Part shown: piece by piece, positions 55,737 to 64,000 of the stretch
Layout: each line of letters starts with the position of its first letter
How positions within the stretch are numbered: the stretch's first letter is position 1
Assembly: GCF_030466405.1 (NCBI RefSeq)
Contig: NZ_JAGGJF010000002.1
Span: forward strand, 248,001 to 312,000
DNA length: 64,000 bases
Direction: 5' to 3'
Origin: Pseudidiomarina terrestris
GTDB taxonomy: Bacteria; Pseudomonadota; Gammaproteobacteria; Enterobacterales; Alteromonadaceae
Notes under the pieces: generated by a model
Told to the model about the DNA's origin: nothing
The model's database searches: none
What the model saw: only the letters and a program-made list of their open reading frames with translations
Translations under genes and position numbers: made by a program

Positions 55737-56639
55737 TTGTCGACATCAACTGCTGAATTAATCAACACCTTTCTTGAGCGTCTGTGGCTCAAGCAGGGCA
55801 TAAGCAAACATACCGCGTCGGCTTACGGCACCGATTTGAAAAAGTTCTATCAGTTTTTACTCGACTTTGAGGGCGAGCACGCTGACCTGCTGAGTGCGGA
55901 AACCGAAGTTATCGAAAGTTACATGCTGTGGCGGCGACAGCAGGGCTTATCGCCGCGCAGTACAGCCCGTGCGTTAAGCGCGCTGAAAAAGTTCTATAAC
56001 TATGCGGTCACTGAGCGTTTGCGGGGCGCTGACCCCACAACACGGTTACGGCAGCCGAAACAGCCGCAGGCGATCCCGCATAGTCTTGCTGAAACTGAAG
56101 TTGAAGCACTGCTTGAGGCGCCTGAGTTAGCTGACCCGGTGCAACTACGTGATCGCGCCATGTTGGAAGTTCTTTATGCAACGGGCCTCCGGGTGACCGA
56201 GCTGGTGCACTTAACCTTTGCCCAAGTTTCCATGCAACAGGAGCTGGTACGAGTGGTGGGTAAAGGCAATAAGGAACGCCTGGTGCCCTTAGGTGAAACC
56301 GCCTTAGAGTGGCTGCAACGCTATCAGCGGGACGGGCGTCCGGCGCTGAGCTCGCAATCCAGCGAGTTTGTGTTTATCACGCGTCGCGGCGGGCCGCTGA
56401 CCCGACAGGCGTTCTGGCATCGCATCAAACTCTACGCGCAGCGCGCGGATATCCGTTCGCATTTGTCGCCCCATACTCTCCGGCATGCCTTCGCCACCCA
56501 CCTACTCAATCACGGAGCTGATTTAAGGGTGCTACAGATGCTGCTTGGCCATAGTGATTTATCGACGACGCAAATCTATACCCACGTGGCTCGTGAACGT
56601 CTGCAACAACTTCACGCAGCTCACCATCCACGTGCTTAA
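55737..56639 (+). CDS. xerD: Site-specific tyrosine recombinase XerD
   Basis: XerD acts with XerC at dif to resolve chromosome dimers. The 300-residue product has an N-terminal SAM-like domain (ELINTFLERLWLKQGISKHT) and the catalytic set R (ATGLRVTEL), K (GKGNKERLVPL), H and R (HTLRHAFATHLL), H (LGHSDLS) and nucleophile Y (TTQIYTHV). Position before dsbC-recJ identifies XerD rather than XerC. The start is uncertain: TTG at 55737 has AGG nine bases upstream and fits family length; another TTG at 55710 is possible. Confidence 0.95.
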   Translation: MSTSTAELINTFLERLWLKQGISKHTASAYGTDLKKFYQFLLDFEGEHADLLSAETEVIESYMLWRRQQGLSPRSTARALSALKKFYNYAVTERLRGADPTTRLRQPKQPQAIPHSLAETEVEALLEAPELADPVQLRDRAMLEVLYATGLRVTELVHLTFAQVSMQQELVRVVGKGNKERLVPLGETALEWLQRYQRDGRPALSSQSSEFVFITRRGGPLTRQAFWHRIKLYAQRADIRSHLSPHTLRHAFATHLLNHGADLRVLQMLLGHSDLSTTQIYTHVARERLQQLHAAHHPRA

Positions 56640-56710
56640 AAGTGCTGCAGCTGGAGCTATTTCGCGGTAGACTGACGGCAGAAAATGGCAGCAAAACAAT
56701 TAGGAAAATT

Positions 56711-57430
56711 ATGAAACAATTGCTAGTGGTAGCCAGTGTTATTGGCTTATTGGCGTGCAGTCCACAAGGGGTCGCACAAAACGATTCATCGAGCTTCAAG
56801 CGGCAGCATCTTGAGCGCATGGGCTTTGTCATTGAATCGGTGAATGATTCAGTTATTGATGGCGTTTATGAAGTGATTACCGATCAAGGTCTGGTGTATG
56901 TCACCGCCGATGGCGAGACCCTTATTGGCGGTCGCCTTTATGATATTACCGGCAGTGAACCGCAGAACTTAAGTGAAGCTTCAATTCGCGAAATGCGCCG
57001 CAGTGATATTGCCAAAGTCAGCGATGAGGCCATTCTTTATCCTGCCGAAAACGAAAAATACATGATCACCGTCTTCACCGATCCCACCTGTGGCTACTGT
57101 CGCCAATTACATACCAATCTTGAGCAATACCATAAGCTTGGAATTTCTGTGCGTTATCTGGCGTGGCCACGAAGCGGTTTGCAAGGCAGCGCCTATCAGC
57201 AATTAAAGACCGTTTGGTGCTCAGAGGATCAACAGGCAGCACTGGATGCAGCGAAAAACGATAAGCGCTTACCAGCCGCCAGTTGTGATGACCCCGTTGA
57301 TGAACACTTTGCCCTGGGCAACAAGTTTGGTGTGCGCGGCACTCCAGCGATTGTGTTGCCATCGGGTGAAATGTTACCCGGCCTGGTGCCAGCAGAGCGA
57401 CTGCTGAGTATGATGCAAAACGGTCAATAA
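56711..57430 (+). CDS. dsbC: Thiol:disulfide isomerase DsbC
   Basis: DsbC corrects wrong disulfides in periplasmic proteins. The 239-residue product has an N-terminal dimerisation domain (about 32-95), a thioredoxin fold with catalytic CGYC in FTDPTCGYCRQLH and the cis-proline in GTPAIVLPSG. The second structural disulfide is also present (WCSED and ASCDD). The ATG at 56711 has TAGGAAA upstream; the frame is open earlier but not family-like. Unusually, the signal sequence ends in LLACSP, which matches a lipobox, so the protein may be a lipoprotein. It lies between xerD and recJ as in E. coli. Confidence 0.95.
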   Translation: MKQLLVVASVIGLLACSPQGVAQNDSSSFKRQHLERMGFVIESVNDSVIDGVYEVITDQGLVYVTADGETLIGGRLYDITGSEPQNLSEASIREMRRSDIAKVSDEAILYPAENEKYMITVFTDPTCGYCRQLHTNLEQYHKLGISVRYLAWPRSGLQGSAYQQLKTVWCSEDQQAALDAAKNDKRLPAASCDDPVDEHFALGNKFGVRGTPAIVLPSGEMLPGLVPAERLLSMMQNGQ

Positions 57431-57442
57431 TGTTGCTGCATT

Positions 57443-59167
57443 GTGGTTGATTCAGCTGTCGAGATAAAACGCAGACCCGATGTCGCAAGCGACGCCTTGC
57501 CGCAGGAGATGCCCGCAATACTCCGGCAAATTCTGGCGCGCAGGGGCGTTACCGAGTTGCAGCAACTGGACTTACGCGTTCAGCACTTGCCCCATTTTCA
57601 GCAATTGCAGGACTGTGAGAAGGCCGCCGCCCGGATTTTGGAGGCGATACTCAACGATCAGGCCATTTGCATTTGTGGCGACTTTGACGCTGATGGGGCA
57701 ACTTCAACAGCGCTGATGGTATCAGTGTTAAGTGCGATGGGCGCCGGTAAAGTCAGCTATTGTGTGCCCAATCGCTTTACCGACGGCTACGGCTTGTCAC
57801 CGAACCTGGTGCGTGCAGCCGAGCAACAGGGTGCCCAGCTGCTGATTACCGTCGATAGTGGCATTTCCTGTCACGCGGGCGTCGAGGCTGCGAATGCTGC
57901 AGGACTCGATGTGATCGTAACGGATCATCACCTTGCGGGCGCAACCCTGCCGCCGGCCTATGCCATCGTTAATCCTAATCAACCAGACTGCCCGTTTCCG
58001 GGCAAAGCCATCGCTGGCGTGGGTGTTGCCTTTTACGTGTTGCTCGCGGTGCGTGCAGCGGCACGCGAGCGCGGTCATCGCGCCGCAAAGGTGAACCTGG
58101 CTGAGTGGCTTGATCTGGTGGCGCTGGGCACCGTTGCCGATGTCGTGAAGCTGGATGGCATTAACCGCATTTTGGTGCAACAAGGGTTGCAACGGATTCG
58201 TAGCGGGCATTGTCGGCCCGGCATTCAGGCCTTGCTGGCGGTAACCCAGCGTGATCCCAGTCGTTTGCAGGCAAGCGATTTAGGCTTTGCCTTAGCGCCA
58301 CGCATTAACGCCGCCGGGCGGCTGGATGATATGGGCGTAGGGATTGAGTGTTTGCTGTGTCAGAATTACAGTCAGGCCGAAGCGCTGGCGGCACAGTTGA
58401 ACGAGCTCAATGGTCAGCGCCGTGAAATCGAAACCGAGATGCGCGAAAGCGCGGCCCACTATGTGACTCAGTTGCAACTCGATAGTACCGAATTACCCGT
58501 GTTGCTAGTTTTGCATCAGGAAGACTGGCATCAGGGCGTCATTGGTATTGTCGCGGGTCGGGTAAAGGAGCAGTTCCACCGGCCGACCATTACCTTTGCC
58601 AAAGGGGATGATGGACTGTTGCGCGGTTCCGCAAGATCGCTGCCGGGTCTGCACATGCGTGACCTGCTGGAGCGGGTACACAGCCTGGAACCTGACTTGA
58701 TCACGCGCTTTGGCGGGCATGCGATGGCAGCAGGTTTATCCTTACCACCAGAGCATCTGGAACGGTTTCGGGACTGTGCTGAACGCGTTGCCACTGAATG
58801 GCTGGATGAGCAGGACTTGCAACGGCAGATCTGGAGTGATGGTGAACTTGATGGCTCCTGTTTCAGCGTGCCTTTTGTCGAGCAACTTAATCATCTGGGA
58901 CCCTGGGGTCAGGGTTTTCCGGAGCCCAGTTTTGACGCAACTTTTGAACTGGTGCAACAGCGTATTGTCGGTCAGAAGCATCTGAAGTTGGTGCTGCGCT
59001 CCGCCGACGGTATTACCATTGATGCTATTGCTTTTAATGTAGATACTCAGGTATGGCCAGATTTGGCCATACGCGAAGCCCATCTGGTGTATAAATTGCA
59101 ATTAAATCACTTCCGCGGTCGTACCAATGTGCAACTGTTGGTGGAGCATTTACAGCCTTTACGGTAA
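57443..59167 (+). CDS. recJ: Single-stranded-DNA-specific exonuclease RecJ
   Basis: RecJ is a 5'-3' single-strand exonuclease in RecF-pathway recombination and mismatch repair. The 574-residue product has the DHH-family motifs ICGDFDADGATSTALM (about 74-89), TVDSGISC, VTDHHLAGA, the DHHA1 motif GGHAMAAGLSL (about 425) and a C-terminal OB domain. The start is a GTG at 57443, 12 bases after dsbC. prfB follows after 44 bases. Confidence 0.97.
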   Translation: MVDSAVEIKRRPDVASDALPQEMPAILRQILARRGVTELQQLDLRVQHLPHFQQLQDCEKAAARILEAILNDQAICICGDFDADGATSTALMVSVLSAMGAGKVSYCVPNRFTDGYGLSPNLVRAAEQQGAQLLITVDSGISCHAGVEAANAAGLDVIVTDHHLAGATLPPAYAIVNPNQPDCPFPGKAIAGVGVAFYVLLAVRAAARERGHRAAKVNLAEWLDLVALGTVADVVKLDGINRILVQQGLQRIRSGHCRPGIQALLAVTQRDPSRLQASDLGFALAPRINAAGRLDDMGVGIECLLCQNYSQAEALAAQLNELNGQRREIETEMRESAAHYVTQLQLDSTELPVLLVLHQEDWHQGVIGIVAGRVKEQFHRPTITFAKGDDGLLRGSARSLPGLHMRDLLERVHSLEPDLITRFGGHAMAAGLSLPPEHLERFRDCAERVATEWLDEQDLQRQIWSDGELDGSCFSVPFVEQLNHLGPWGQGFPEPSFDATFELVQQRIVGQKHLKLVLRSADGITIDAIAFNVDTQVWPDLAIREAHLVYKLQLNHFRGRTNVQLLVEHLQPLR

Positions 59168-59211
59168 AATGCCGCCCTTTGCATTCATCAATGGACGAGC
59201 TGAGACTCACT

Positions 59212-60310
59212 ATGTTTGAAACCAATGCCACCTACGTTGCCATAAAAGAGATGCGTGAGCGCAGTGAAGCGCTTCGGGGGTATCTTTGACTATGCTCAAA
59301 AAGTTGAGCGATTAGAAGAGGTTACCCGAGAACTGGAAGACCCGTCAGTGTGGGAAAATCAAGAACGTGCGCAAGCGCTGGGGAAAGAGCGCGCGGCGCT
59401 GGACGAAGTGGTAGAAACTTTAAACCAGCTCGCGCAGGGGCTGGACGATGTCGAAGGTCTGGTGGATCTTGCCGTCGAAGCGGAAGATGAAGAGACCTAC
59501 AACGAAGCTGTTGCAGAACTTGAACAGTTAGATCAGCAGCTGGGCAAACTTGAGTTTCGCCGAATGTTTTCAGGCGAACAGGATGCCGCGGACTGTTACC
59601 TGGATATTCAGGCCGGCTCCGGTGGCACTGAGGCTCAGGACTGGGCCAATATGTTGTTGCGGATGTACCTGCGCTGGGCCGAAAGTCATGACTTTAAGGC
59701 TGAGCTAACAGAACTTTCTGAGGGTGATGTGGCCGGTATCAAGTCGGCGACGGTTCGCGTGCAGGGTGACTATGCCTACGGTTGGCTACGCACGGAAACC
59801 GGCGTTCACCGGCTGGTAAGAAAGTCGCCGTTTGACTCAGGTAACCGCCGGCATACCTCGTTTGCATCGGTTTTCGTTTATCCGGAAATTGACGACTCGA
59901 TTGAGATCGAAATCAATCCGTCAGATCTGCGGGTTGATACCTACCGTGCCTCAGGTGCCGGTGGTCAGCACGTCAACCGAACGGACTCCGCCATCCGTAT
60001 TACGCACGAGCCGACAGGTATTGTGGTGCAGTGCCAGAGCGATCGGTCACAACACAAGAACCGGGATGCGGCCATGAAGCAGTTGCGCGCCAAACTCTAT
60101 GAGTTTGAGCTGCAAAAACAGCTGGCGGAAAAGCAGGCGCTGGAAGATAGTAAGTCGGATATCGGCTGGGGCAGCCAGATCCGCTCGTACGTGCTGGATG
60201 ATGCGCGCATTAAAGATTTACGGACCGGTATTGAAAATCGCAACACTCAGGCTGTGCTTGATGGTGCACTGGATCCATTTATCGAAGCAAGCTTGAAGTC
60301 GGGACTCTAA
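59212..60310 (+). CDS. prfB: Peptide chain release factor 2, with programmed +1 frameshift
   Basis: RF2 terminates translation at UGA and UAA. The gene starts at the ATG at 59212 ([20 protein letters not shown]). After 25 codons, ending in CTT (59284-59286), the frame meets an in-frame TGA (59287-59289); a +1 shift skips T59287 and continues from GAC at 59288 to the stop ending at 60310, giving 365 residues, the same as E. coli RF2. The second part has the stop-codon-reading SPF motif ([15 protein letters not shown]) and the catalytic GGQ ([14 protein letters not shown]). Coordinates span both frames. lysS follows. Confidence 0.98.
59276..59290 (+). other. prfB: Programmed +1 ribosomal frameshift site of prfB
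   Basis: GGGGGT (internal Shine-Dalgarno) - ATC - CTTTGAC: the slippery CTT codon in the P site, UGA in the A site followed by C. RF2 shortage allows the shift to GAC, so the factor autoregulates. The site matches the E. coli arrangement base for base from the G-run onward; upstream the codon is CGG. Confidence 0.97.
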
Positions 60311-60371
60311 CCCCGGTTTTTTACTGACCATTAAGATTACTGCAAACCTAAGAAACTACAGGATTTTGACC

Positions 60372-61886
60372 ATGACAGATAAAACGCAAGGCAATGAAGT
60401 TGTTGATGTTAACGAACAGATTGCCCAGCGAAAGGCGAAATTAAAAGCTTTGCGTGAGCGCGGTGTGGCGTTTCCTAACGATTTTCGTCGTGAGCATCTT
60501 GCTGCTGAACTGCATGCTGAATTTGATGATGTAGAAAAAGAAGAACTGGCAACTAAAGGGATCCGGGTGGCAGTTGCTGGCCGTATGATGACCCGCCGTA
60601 TTATGGGCAAAGCCAGCTTTGCGACCATCAAAGATATGTCCGGTCAAATCCAGTTGTACGTGGCGCGCGATAATCTGCAAGAAGGGTTTTACAACCAGGA
60701 ATTCAAAAAGTGGGATCTGGGTGATATTGTCGGTGCCACCGGTACCTTGTTTATCACCGGAACGGGTGAGCTGAGCGTGCAGGTGGATGATATCCGTCTG
60801 TTAACGAAAGCCCTGCGTCCTTTACCTGATAAGTTTCATGGCCTTGCCGATCAGGAGATCCGTTATCGCCAGCGTTATCTGGATCTGATCACCAATGACA
60901 CATCCCGGCGTACCTTCATTGTGCGCTCGAAGGTGGTGGATTATATCCGCCGTTTCTTAACTGAGCAGCAGTTCCTGGAAGTGGAAACGCCGATGATGCA
61001 AACCATTCCTGGTGGCGCTGCCGCACGTCCGTTCGTGACGCATCACAACGCTCTGGATATGGAACTGTACCTGCGTATCGCACCCGAGTTGTATTTGAAG
61101 CGCCTGGTAGTGGGTGGCTTTGAGAAGGTCTTTGAGATTAACCGCAACTTCCGCAACGAAGGTCTGTCGACCCGCCACAACCCTGAATTCACCATGCTTG
61201 AGTTTTACTGGGCCTATGCAGACTTTAATGATCTGATGGATCTGACCGAAAGCATGCTGCGTGGCATGACCAAAGAGATTTTGGGCTCTCACCAGTTTTC
61301 CAGTGAAGGCGTTGAGTACGATTTCAGTCAACCCTTTACCCGTATGACAGTGAACGAGGCGATTTTAGAGCATTTGCCTAGCGCAAAAGCTGAACAGCTG
61401 GCCACTCTTGAGGCGGCGACAGCACTGGCTGAAGAACTCGGAATCACAGTGAAAAAGAACTGGGGACTGGGTAAAGTTCAGATTGAGATCTTTGAGGCTG
61501 TTGCCGAACACAAGTTGATTCAACCGACCTTTATCACTGCGTACCCGGCAGAAGTTTCGCCATTAGCACGTCGCAACGACGACGACCCGCACATCACCGA
61601 CCGTTTTGAGTTCTTCGTCGGTGGGCGTGAACTGGCGAACGGTTTCTCGGAGCTCAATGATGCCGAAGATCAAGCCGAACGTTTTCAGCACCAGGTTGAG
61701 CAAAAAGAAGCAGGTGATGACGAAGCTATGTTCTTCGATGAAGACTACATCACCGCCCTGGAGCACGGCTTACCGCCGACGGCGGGCGAGGGCATTGGTA
61801 TTGACCGCCTGGTCATGCTGCTGACAGACTCGCCTTCTATCCGGGATGTTCTGTTATTCCCGCACATGCGTGTACGCAAAGACTAA
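60372..61886 (+). CDS. lysS: Lysyl-tRNA synthetase, class II
   Basis: LysS charges tRNA-Lys. The 504-residue product has an N-terminal OB-fold anticodon domain (about 60-150; [20 protein letters not shown]) and class II motifs 1 ([20 protein letters not shown]), 2 ([20 protein letters not shown]) and 3 ([20 protein letters not shown]). The ATG at 60372 is preceded by AGGA with a good spacing; a TTG two codons earlier is less likely. prfB-lysS is the E. coli order. A terminator follows. Confidence 0.98.
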   Translation: MTDKTQGNEVVDVNEQIAQRKAKLKALRERGVAFPNDFRREHLAAELHAEFDDVEKEELATKGIRVAVAGRMMTRRIMGKASFATIKDMSGQIQLYVARDNLQEGFYNQEFKKWDLGDIVGATGTLFITGTGELSVQVDDIRLLTKALRPLPDKFHGLADQEIRYRQRYLDLITNDTSRRTFIVRSKVVDYIRRFLTEQQFLEVETPMMQTIPGGAAARPFVTHHNALDMELYLRIAPELYLKRLVVGGFEKVFEINRNFRNEGLSTRHNPEFTMLEFYWAYADFNDLMDLTESMLRGMTKEILGSHQFSSEGVEYDFSQPFTRMTVNEAILEHLPSAKAEQLATLEAATALAEELGITVKKNWGLGKVQIEIFEAVAEHKLIQPTFITAYPAEVSPLARRNDDDPHITDRFEFFVGGRELANGFSELNDAEDQAERFQHQVEQKEAGDDEAMFFDEDYITALEHGLPPTAGEGIGIDRLVMLLTDSPSIRDVLLFPHMRVRKD

Positions 61887-61907
61887 GGTTTGAGCTAGTT
61901 TGGATTG

Positions 61908-61935
61908 AAAAAAAGGCCCATCAAGGGCCTTTTTT
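61908..61935. terminator. Bidirectional terminator between lysS and the PLP enzyme gene
   Basis: AAAAAAGGCCC - ATCAA - GGGCCTTTTTT is a symmetric hairpin with A-run and T-run flanks, placed between two convergent genes; its right end touches the stop codon of the minus-strand gene. Confidence 0.92.
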
Positions 61936-63097
61936 AGTTGCTTAACGCCTGTAAAAAATCGTTCAGCAGTTCTTCTCGATCTTCGATACCGCACGACATC
62001 CGCAATAAGTCGTCCGGGCAGGGGGTACCTGGACCTTCAACGCTGGCACGATGTTCAATGAGACTTTCGACGCCGCCCAGCGACGTCGCCCGTTTCCAGA
62101 GCTTGGTGTGCGCTGCGACATGAATAGCGGCTTCTGCACCACCTTTGAGGCGTACCGACAACATTCCACCAAAGCCGCCCTGCATTTGTTGTTTGGCAAT
62201 CTCGTGACCGGCGAAAGAGGGCAGCCCTGGGTAAAGGACTTCGGCGACGGCGTCGTGCCGCTCGAGCTGTTCGGCAATATACTGCGCATTGGTACAGGAT
62301 TCGCGTACCCGTAAATGCATGGTGCGCATACCGCGCAGTAGCTGTGAAGCATCATGCGGGCTTGGCACGGCACCTCCTTGCGCGCGCACCTGGCGAATAC
62401 GCTGCCAGAAAGCATCATCACGGGCTGCAATCAAAGCGCCGGCAATCACGTCTGAGTGGCCGTTGAGGTATTTGGTTGCCGAATGCATGACGATATCTGC
62501 ACCTAAGCGCAGCGGCTGGCTGAGCAGCGGCGTGGCGCAGGTGGAGTCGACCGCGACTTGAGCGCCGGCGGCATGAGCACACTCCGCAATAGCCGCTATG
62601 TCGCTGATGCACCAGAGTGGATTACCAGGCGTTTCCAACCACACCAGTTTGGTTCGTTGGGGCTGCAGATGCTGTTGCACTGCTGCGACGTCGGTCATAT
62701 CAATGAACTCAATTTGCAGGCCCCAGTCGGTGGCGAAATTGAGCAACCAGTTGCGTAAAGCCCAATACATCACTTTCGGCGCCAGCACATGGTCGCCCGG
62801 ACGCAGGCCCTGAAAAACTGCAGTCGCTGCTGCCATGCCTGAACTGAAGACTATAGCATCCTGCCCTTGCTCAAGTTGGCATAGCAAGGCTTCCACAGGC
62901 TTATAGGTCGGATTATTATCGCGCGAGTAGACCAAACCTGTCGGGTAAGTGTTATCGGCGCCACGGATATAGGTCGTGGCGACATGCACAGGTGGCACTA
63001 CGGCCTGGGTCTTCTCATCGATGTTGCCCAGAGATTGAGCCAGGGCTGTTGCGGCGGAATAGGGGTAGTTCTGATCAGATTTAGAGTTACCGGGCAT
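61934..63097 (-). CDS. Cystathionine gamma-synthase/lyase family PLP enzyme
   Basis: The 387-residue product is a fold-type I PLP enzyme of the trans-sulfuration family: VYSRDNNPTYKPVEALLCQLE, FSSGMAAATAVFQGL, D184 in VDSTCATPLL, the PLP lysine K209 in HSATKYLNGHSDV, and SLGGVESLIEHRASVEGP. The exact reaction (cystathionine gamma-synthase, beta- or gamma-lyase) is not certain: the usual YGGTxRLF segment is replaced by Y111-WALRNWLLNF, keeping the PLP-stacking tyrosine but not the GGT. The ATG at 63095-63097 has GAGAG upstream; the frame extends to a TTG at 63115. Confidence 0.85.
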   Translation of the reverse strand: MPGNSKSDQNYPYSAATALAQSLGNIDEKTQAVVPPVHVATTYIRGADNTYPTGLVYSRDNNPTYKPVEALLCQLEQGQDAIVFSSGMAAATAVFQGLRPGDHVLAPKVMYWALRNWLLNFATDWGLQIEFIDMTDVAAVQQHLQPQRTKLVWLETPGNPLWCISDIAAIAECAHAAGAQVAVDSTCATPLLSQPLRLGADIVMHSATKYLNGHSDVIAGALIAARDDAFWQRIRQVRAQGGAVPSPHDASQLLRGMRTMHLRVRESCTNAQYIAEQLERHDAVAEVLYPGLPSFAGHEIAKQQMQGGFGGMLSVRLKGGAEAAIHVAAHTKLWKRATSLGGVESLIEHRASVEGPGTPCPDDLLRMSCGIEDREELLNDFLQALSN

Positions 63098-63204
63098 AAA
63101 GACTCTCGTAAGCAACGAATAGGCTGAAGATAGTCGTTAGAGTATAGAATCGGACGGGTATTGAAAAGCACCCGGCGAAGATTTAATGGCAAGGCTGCAG
63201 ATAC

Positions 63205-63232
63205 AAAAAAAGCGCATCCGCGGATGCGCTTT
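63205..63232 (-). terminator. Intrinsic terminator downstream of the SlyD-like gene
   Basis: Perfect palindrome AAAGCGCATCC-GCGGATGCGCTTT, followed on the minus strand by a run of seven Ts. It lies 27 bases after the stop codon of the PPIase gene. Confidence 0.9.
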
Positions 63233-63258
63233 CTCGCAATCAGCAAAAGCCGGGTGGC

Positions 63259-63747
63259 TTACGCGTGATCGTGGTCGCCGTCAGTGTGCACGTGACCATG
63301 TTCCAGTTCGCTTGGATCTGCATCGCGAACTTCGACAACTTCAACGTCAAAGTTTAGCGCAGCGCCTGCTAATGGGTGGTTACCGTCGACAGTGACCTGA
63401 TCATCGTTAACTTCTACGATGATAACAGACTGCTCGCCGTGATCCGTGCTGGCACGGAATTGCATACCTGGCTCAACAGGGTTGTCGCCAAACAGGTTGC
63501 GCGGTACAGTCTGGATCAGACCGTCGTGACGCTCGCCGTAAGCATTTTCAGGGTCGATGTCCGCAGTGAATTTATCGCCCTCGGATTTACCTGCAAGCGC
63601 GTCTTCGAGACCTTTAATTAACATGCCGCGACCAAAGATAAACTGCAACGGTTGACCTTCTTTTGACTGGTCTAACGTTTGTCCTTCGGCAGTTTTCACG
63701 GTGTAGTGAATGCCGACAACTTTGTCTTGGCTAATGGTTTGAGTCAT
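63259..63747 (-). CDS. slyD: FKBP-type peptidyl-prolyl isomerase, SlyD-like
   Basis: SlyD is a two-domain cis-trans prolyl isomerase and chaperone that binds nickel. The 162-residue product has the FKBP half (VGIHYTVKTAEGQTLDQSKE, FIFGRGMLIKGLEDALAGKS), the insert-in-flap chaperone domain (about 70-125, FRASTDHGEQSVIIVEVNDD) and NHPLAGAALNFDVEV. The C-terminal tail is short, HGHVHTDGDHDHA, with five histidines and no cysteines, compared with the long Cys/His tail of E. coli SlyD. Its ATG overlaps the upstream ygfZ stop by four bases. Confidence 0.9.
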   Translation of the reverse strand: MTQTISQDKVVGIHYTVKTAEGQTLDQSKEGQPLQFIFGRGMLIKGLEDALAGKSEGDKFTADIDPENAYGERHDGLIQTVPRNLFGDNPVEPGMQFRASTDHGEQSVIIVEVNDDQVTVDGNHPLAGAALNFDVEVVEVRDADPSELEHGHVHTDGDHDHA

Positions 63748-64000
63748 GATTCATCCAATTGATAAGGCAGTGGGTAAATTTCCAGGAGACTCGCGTCATC
63801 ATCTTTGATACGTAATGGTGTCGTACTTTCGATATCACTCGGAAGTACGGCTAACACATCAAGATGTTGGTCAGCACGGTTCACTGCATTTATTACCGTG
63901 CCTGCACGTCGCCAGTTTTCACCAAGCTGTTGCTCAACAGTAGCACCTGTTGAAACTTGCTTACCGTGTCCACTAAGACGAAAGAGTGCACGCTTTTGCT
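63744..64000 (-). CDS. ygfZ: Folate-dependent Fe-S maturation protein YgfZ, C-terminal part (cut by window edge)
   Basis: YgfZ is a tetrahydrofolate-binding GcvT-like protein that helps iron-sulfur enzymes such as MiaB. Only the last 84 codons are visible; the gene continues beyond the right edge. The frame begins QKRALFRLSGHGKQVST and has LGENWRRAGTVINAV and IKDDDASLLEIYPLPYQLDE, which follow the C-terminus of E. coli YgfZ (ENWRRTGTV, RVRDDANTL, EPLPYSLEE). The stop (63744-63746) overlaps the slyD start as ATGA. Confidence 0.88.
   Translation of the reverse strand, partial: QKRALFRLSGHGKQVSTGATVEQQLGENWRRAGTVINAVNRADQHLDVLAVLPSDIESTTPLRIKDDDASLLEIYPLPYQLDES

Noticed and set aside
60300-60321. 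Terminator between prfB and lysS
   Set aside because: Only a four-base stem (CGGG/CCCG) precedes the T-run; too weak to call, and prfB-lysS is usually co-transcribed.
1-64000. CRISPR arrays, insertion sequences, prophage or integron features
   Set aside because: No regularly spaced direct repeats, transposase or phage-type genes were seen. XerD is the housekeeping recombinase in its normal context, and the tRNA-Tyr has no integrase gene beside it.

Overview
The window is chromosomal DNA of a marine-type gammaproteobacterium. Its gene orders (map-glnD-dapD divergent from rpsB-tsf-pyrH-frr-uppS-cdsA-ispC-rseP-bamA-skp-lpxD-fabZ-lpxA-lpxB, and xerD-dsbC-recJ-prfB-lysS) are those of Enterobacterales and Alteromonadales. 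Large leucine (liu) and valine/isoleucine (ivd/mms) catabolic operons, bimodular QueF, Syd, and DUF3192/DUF3301/DUF3549 proteins point to Alteromonadales, most likely Idiomarinaceae or a neighbour; that placement is inference. Coding is very dense. I saw no insertion sequence, prophage, CRISPR array or other mobile element, and no gene-free stretch over 300 bases.

Region 1 (1-3.3 kb): the 5' end of proS with trmO upstream, two exported proteins of unknown function (a GxGE-repeat protein and a tandem OB-fold-like protein) sharing a bidirectional terminator, and an H-NS gene. Region 2 (3.3-16.2 kb, minus strand): one tightly packed operon liuR-liuA-liuB-liuC-liuD-liuE-aacS-[GGDEF/EAL]-ETF-QO, ending at a perfect hairpin. 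It converts isovaleryl-CoA to acetyl-CoA and acetoacetate, activates acetoacetate, and delivers acyl-CoA dehydrogenase electrons to quinone. A thiolase diverges from liuR across a palindromic operator-like site. Embedded in the operon is a membrane GGDEF-EAL protein whose catalytic motifs are both degenerate.

Region 3 (17.3-29.9 kb): an AraC-type MmsR-like regulator with an EamA transporter, divergent from the valine/isoleucine operon mmsA - acyl-CoA dehydrogenase - 3-hydroxyisobutyryl-CoA hydrolase - mmsB - SDR. This runs into a GcvA-like LysR gene, an alpha/beta hydrolase and rlmM. The rlmM terminator hairpin lies inside the opposing DUF3192 gene. PpnN and QueF follow on the minus strand. 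Region 4 (30-35 kb): Syd, a GNAT enzyme, a DUF962 protein, the coupled pair DUF3549-DUF3301, YqcC-TruC and DapD.

Region 5 (35-52.7 kb): the housekeeping core for nitrogen sensing, translation, isoprenoid and phospholipid precursors, outer-membrane assembly and lipid A. Region 6 (52.7-55.6 kb): a three-gene cluster of glutathionyl-hydroquinone reductase, pirin and quinone oxidoreductase, which looks like a quinone or electrophile detoxification unit, then tRNA-Tyr on the minus strand. Region 7 (55.7-64 kb): xerD-dsbC-recJ-prfB-lysS, with prfB carrying the classical +1 programmed frameshift, then a trans-sulfuration-type PLP enzyme, a SlyD-like PPIase and the 3' end of ygfZ.

I found no clearly new defence or mobile system. 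The observations most worth following are the degenerate c-di-GMP-type protein inside the leucine operon, the quinone-handling cluster, the lipobox-like signal of DsbC, and the terminators and promoters overlapping neighbouring features.
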